Shown one piece after another: positions 60,001 through 64,000 of a stretch of 64,000 nt of DNA. A model generated the notes under the pieces. It saw only the letters and a program-made list of their open reading frames with translations, did no database searches and was not told the DNA's origin. Both the position numbers and the translations under genes were made by a program. Source of the stretch: Conoideocrella luteorostrata (taxonomy: Eukaryota; Ascomycota; Sordariomycetes; Hypocreales; Clavicipitaceae). The DNA is taken from the NCBI GenBank assembly GCA_032433595.1, contig JASWJB010000014.1, forward strand, positions 186,001 through 250,000, read 5' to 3'. Numbering within the stretch: position 1 is the stretch's first letter; every line of letters begins with the position of its first letter.

Positions 60001-60987
60001 GTCCTGTTGGAGGACAGTTGGAGCCACTGTCCACCCTCGCGCCAAACACCAGCGAGCACCCGCACATGTCGCTTGCGCGAACGGGTGCCCGAACCGTCTG
60101 TAGACAAAACAAAAATAAACTATCCTCCCCGTATTCCTCTCATTTTAAGCAGACACCGTAGTCGAGCCAGTCGCAGCCAAGGGGGTAAAGACAAATAGAA
60201 CCGAGAGTAAGTAAATCGTACCATAAAAACCAAAACGTTTGTTGCCGTGAGGCATGTCCGTCTTTGTAACGTCAAAATTGAGCAAAATGTAAAACAAGAA
60301 AGGGGGGGTAGAGAAACAAAATATAGAGCCTAGGCATTACAATGTATGCGGAAACGCGGTTTAAACAACCTAGCAAAGTCCAGTCGATTCCACTGTCACG
60401 TCACCACCCATAGTTCAAGGGCCAAAACGTGTCTCCTGCTCGTGTCAACGCCGGCGATGAGACTGAAATTGCACGCAAGCGTGTCTGAGGTAAACAGGAG
60501 GTGGGTGAAACGAGAGAAGAAGAAAACAACGAAGAGAGAGGAACGGAACCGGACTCGAAACGAGAAGTAAGCGTACATTTTTGAGCCACACGAAAATCAA
60601 AATCGTTTGTTGCCAAACCAATGATTGGTCTAAACTTGCCATGCCGCCGTCTTTTGCAAAGCCAATCTCCTCAGCTTGTTCATCAACACGATGCAGGTTA
60701 TGAGCGTCCACAATTTCTCGTCAACGAGACGCAGGCGGAGTAACCGAGGAGCGGCCGATGCGACAACCGTCAAAACCAGGCATGCCAAACTGTCCGGCAG
60801 TATCAACCAAGTTTTTTTATTCTTCAAATTGTTCAGAGCTTTTTTTTCTTCTCCCCCTTCAACGCCGCGGATTTTTATTTGCTGCAACTGCCTCCTTCAC
60901 TGGTCGTTGCCAATGGTTCCAACTCTCGAGGTCTTTTTTTTTCCCGTTATCTCCCTTTTCGCACAAAATTGCCGAGCCATGATGCCT

Positions 60988-62460
60988 TCATCGAGAGGCC
61001 TCTTGTCGGGAACTGCTAGGAGGCGACCCTTTGCCATCTCGTGGCTTATTAAGACGAGAAATCATGCTCTTATCGATGTCGTTTTTGTCGACCAGATTAC
61101 TCAAACTCATAACGGAAGCTGATGCCCCTTGGCCAGATCGCTGGGCTTGTACTGGCGTTGAACCTCCACTAGAGCCGTTTTGGCCACCAGGTGAGCGACC
61201 TCCAGCAGGTGGATGCGGCAAATTTGAGTTCCTAGGACTCTGTCTGGAAGCGGCACCTTGATATGCAAGATTTCCCATTCCGCCTGGGCTTCCATTGCTT
61301 GATCCTTCTGCTGGTGATCTTCTGCGAGGATCGTCATCGGGCATTGCATGACGCGGTGGCGGAAGACGATAGCCTTCCTCCTGCTCTTCAGGCGTTCGAC
61401 GGCGTCGCCGTCCTGTTATTTGATCATCTCCATAGGACGAGTATGAATCCGTTGGAGACTGCATCGGCTGATAATAATTAGTACCTCCTGCAGACCCCGG
61501 TGGAGGAGGAACGCCACCGTGAGGATAGTGATGAGAAGCTGGGACGGAGTTAGGAGCCAGAGGCTGGCCATATGCGCCAAATAGTTGGGTGCCGGGTGGG
61601 ACGCCACCGGGCACTGCAGAGACAGGAATGAAAGCCGTCGAGCTTGAGGATGAAACCGGTTGGAAGATGCATTCCTGGTTCATGCGAGCGCAGTTTTGGC
61701 ATTTACCTCCAGGGGCACTTTGATAGCCACTGCATCGGATCTAAGAGAGATTGGTTAGCGACGAGTGTTTCCTACACGAAAAAACTGGTCGTATCAAGCA
61801 TTCCTCTCGACGTTACAGTTCTTGAAAGGAGAATGATGTCAACAAGACAAGACAAACCTTTCGCTTCCGGCAGTACCTGCAAGCAATAGAGGTTCGTTGT
61901 CGGGGGGCAGCTTGAGCCATAGCGGGCGGCGCATTGCCCGCTTGGCCGTAATCAGGCCCGTACGCTCCTGGGTGAGGTCGTGGATAGCCATTGGGCGGTT
62001 GGGCACCCGGAGGTCCGCGATAGTAATAGGCATCTTGGCCGTATCCAGCATCTGGGGGAGGACCTCTTCTGTCGTCATAGTAAGGGCCACGGTGATCCGG
62101 AGGAGGGTATGCGGCCCTCGGGTCGGGCTGCGGTTGCATTGGCGGCAAGTACGATGGTGGAGGTTGCTGGCCGCCGGGAGGTGGTGGATAACCGTTGACT
62201 GCGTTTGGTGAGGCATAACGAGGATCATGGTTATAGCCACGGTTTCCAGATGGAGGTGCGGGAGCGCCGCCGCCGTAACCACTGGAGCGGCCGTCGTGGA
62301 TAGAAGGAAGAGTCACAGACGCAGCCATGCTGGCTCTGGAAGAATCCGACGATGCACGAGGCTCGTCAGGTAAAGGAGGGTAGTGGTGAGAAGAGCGGGA
62401 TGACTGATCCTCGGCCAGATTTCGCTGGGAATGGTCCTGGCGGTATCGGTCGTCTGCCAT
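60988..62460 (-). CDS. Zn(II)2Cys6 transcription factor, Pro/Gly-rich, with long zinc loop
   Basis: Nuclear regulator of 451 aa. Exons 62460-61858 and 61740-60988 (1356 nt) join in phase inside the zinc cluster: CRYCRKRK before and IRCSGYQSAPGGKCQNCARMNQEC after the 117-nt intron. The spacing between the third and fourth cysteine is ten residues, longer than the usual five to nine. About 190 Pro/Gly/Tyr-rich residues precede the cluster. The block FIPVSAVPGGVPPGTQLFGAYG directly after it looks strongly conserved among filamentous ascomycetes. No fungal_trans domain is present, and the tail is Ser/Gly/Pro-rich with an RRRRR run. I recognise the family pattern but cannot name a characterised orthologue. 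Start MADDRYRQD at 62460; the frame is open a further 69 bases upstream. Confidence 0.88.
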
Positions 62461-63624
62461 ACTATGCCGTCCAAGGCTAAGGCTCGGACTTGGCCTCTGT
62501 CGCTGCAGAAGACCAAAAACAAATTGCAAAAATCTCCTTTGCCACAGCTGATGAATAGCAACGGCGCGACAGCGCTTCAGTGGGAGTCAGATGAAGGAGG
62601 GTAAATCCACTCCAAGTCGAACGAGCCCCAGCTTGATTATCCGTCTATCCCAACGTGATTGCGATCCACAGAAGTTGGTAGATTGCCAATTCTTAACGCG
62701 GTAGAAGCGCAGCCCGAAATTAGACAAACGTGTTGTGAACAAAACGAGCCGAACACGCAGAGTTCCGAAGATTCTTGTCTGCTAGGACACCCTGGCTAGG
62801 TTTCTAGAAGGGGCAGAAGTAGTCCCCCAGGCCGACGAGGAAATCGCCTCTGTACGATGTCCAATCTAACAGTGACCGGAAAGGAAGGCACTGAGTGTGA
62901 ATAAAAGAAGCAATTGTGATGGGAAAGTTTATTCCCAAAAATGCGACACTCGCCGAGCCTATAAGAGGAGGTGAGTTAGAAACAGAGGCGAGGCTGTAGA
63001 ATGACGTCGTCGTTCCAGGACAAGTTGCCTTGTGCTGAGTGAGGGCCAGGTCAGTCAATGAGCCGAGCAGTAGGAGAAGGCGAAATGAAGCTACCCTCTC
63101 GGGACGAACCTGCGGAAAAGCAATAGATGGGAGAGTGCGATTGCGACGCCAGGCGGAGGAGGGATGGTGTAGGAGAAGAAGTTGGGAGATGTATGGCGGT
63201 GCGGCGTGGAACGTAAGGCCAGGGGCGACGCAGCGCAAGTTGAATGAGGTAGGGGAGAGGGCTAGCTAGGCAAGGCCAGGCAGAGAACAGACAGGACCCA
63301 AACGCAGTCAGAGCCGGAGCCAGAGCCAGAGCCAGGGTAAGGGAGTCTGGAGTCGAGTAGGTTTCTAGGTGCGCGAGACGGGAGCCAAACGAGAGCCAGG
63401 TGGAGGAGCCAGAAGCAGACTGGAAGCGGAAGCGCAGAAAATGGCCGAAGCCAGCAGGCGAGTGAGAGCAGCGACTGCGAGTACGTCTGGACAGGGGGGG
63501 GGGGCGGGTTGAAATGCTCTAGAGACCAAGGAACACTACAATACGGAGTAGGTACTTCGAGCGCTAGTGTATGGAGTACGGGGTACCAGACTGGGCTCAG
63601 CACACACAAGAGGTAAAGTTGTGA

Positions 63625-63735
63625 CTAGAGAGGAAGCGCAAGCGGGAGGAAGAAGAAGGGAGAAAGGGGAAAGGGAAAAAAAAGGAAGAAAAAAAAGAGA
63701 GAGAGAGAGAGAGACAGAGAGAAGATGATGATGTG
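63625..63735. repeat. Polypurine tract with (GA)n
   Basis: About 110 bases almost entirely A and G on the plus strand, with a GA dinucleotide run near 63696-63720. On the sense strand of the regulator starting at 62460 this is a CT-rich tract, a common feature of strong fungal promoters. Confidence 0.75.
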
Positions 63736-63916
63736 AGCACCATATACAAAACGCGTCCGAACCTGGAGGCGATAGGTATGGAGCGATGCAAATGACAGAA
63801 GATGGACAAGAGAATATTACAGGATGCAGAAAACGCAAATGGATGCAGAGGCGAGCACGCACGCACGAACAAGAACTGGGAACCCGCGCCCCACACTTCG
63901 GGGGTGTGTGGAGAGT

Positions 63917-63941
63917 GTACTCCGTACTGAGTACGGAGTAC
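63917..63941. repeat. Compact palindrome of the GTACGGAGTAC motif
   Basis: GTACTCCGTAC at 63917-63927 and its reverse complement GTACGGAGTAC at 63931-63941, separated by TGA. The 11-bp stem is perfect with a 3-nt loop. It belongs to the same motif family as the inverted repeat at 7025-7101. Confidence 0.88.
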
Positions 63942-64000
63942 CTGGAGTCAAGTACATACATAGCCCACACACTCGCCTGTCTTGTCTGTTCTCACCCCTC

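Larger units (their letters stand above)
52487..60987. other. 8.5-kb region without recognisable gene
   Basis: No reading frame of either strand resembles a family, and frames rarely exceed 100 codons. The sequence is rich in pyrimidine or purine tracts, homopolymers (C-runs at about 55750-55760 and 56513-56527, A-runs at 56001-56010 and 56429-56438), the 10-bp tandem at 56827-56876, and the ATTTC pentamer array at 57041-57065. The end nearest the minus-strand regulator (about 60100-60980) may include its 3' UTR. Remaining possibilities are non-coding transcripts or fast-evolving small genes. Confidence 0.55.
62461..64000. other. Upstream region of the last regulator, low complexity and motif-rich
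   Basis: Seen from the minus-strand gene this is promoter and probably a long 5' leader, CT-rich in the coding sense. Contents include GAGCCA repeats at about 63309-63336, a G-run at 63495-63503, a polypurine tract with GA dinucleotides at about 63625-63735, two motif relatives at 63541-63580 and the compact hairpin at 63917-63941. The 144-codon frame at 62804-63238 resembles nothing known. Confidence 0.5.

Noticed and set aside
62804..63609. Two long minus-strand frames upstream of the last regulator
   Set aside because: They are Leu/Pro/Ser-rich translations of CT-rich leader sequence without domain resemblance. They could at most be upstream frames in a long 5' leader.

Overview
The window is nuclear DNA of a filamentous ascomycete (Pezizomycotina). 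The genes have short GT...AG introns of about 49-160 nt with CTAAC/CTGAC-like branch points. There are five Zn(II)2Cys6 regulators, a filamentous-type PAN3, a fungal hydantoinase/DUF917 fusion, and gene-poor spacers carrying the short motif GTACGGAGTAC. Family content and the motif suggest Hypocreales, possibly Clavicipitaceae; that placement is inference from reading alone. I joined exons by hand. In every intron-containing complete gene the summed exons divide by three and the splice phases agree; one splice choice, in the nine-exon regulator, has an equally in-frame alternative.

Layout. 1-6013: a Zn2Cys6 regulator cut by the left edge, then a hydantoinase A/DUF917 enzyme of 1023 aa, both on the minus strand. 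9509-12245: an 801-aa Zn2Cys6 regulator. 13016-15863: a coiled-coil protein with a small Cys/His motif, and a NYN-LOTUS type nuclease-like protein. 16650-17605: a decayed class C beta-lactamase-like gene running into a decayed ankyrin fragment. 18702-25137: a membrane-anchored multicopper oxidase, a GNAT acetyltransferase and a nine-exon Zn2Cys6 regulator. 27387-32051: a small secreted protein, an MFS transporter and the mitochondrial pyrimidine nucleotide carrier (RIM2 type). 32365-32581: a 217-bp MITE-like element with 23-bp perfect inverted ends. 33046-34712: a protein with its Zn2Cys6 cluster in the C-terminal third. 36110-46541: conserved housekeeping genes (LSM7, PAN3, a UBA/UAS/UBX protein, an LSB5-like VHS/GAT protein). 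50708-52486: an F-box protein. 52487-60987: 8.5 kb without a recognisable gene. 60988-62460: a proline/glycine-rich Zn2Cys6 regulator with a long, low-complexity upstream region reaching the right edge.

Functional threads. LSM7 and PAN3 are convergent neighbours, and both act in mRNA turnover (decapping activation and deadenylation). The UBX and VHS/GAT proteins serve ERAD and endosomal traffic. The left half is more accessory: metabolism genes beside regulators, a dead hydrolase and a secreted protein. No secondary-metabolite backbone gene, CRISPR array or convincing tRNA was seen. The strongest candidates for undescribed structure are the MITE-like element, the dispersed GTACGGAGTAC motif with its two hairpin arrangements, and the NYN-LOTUS gene.
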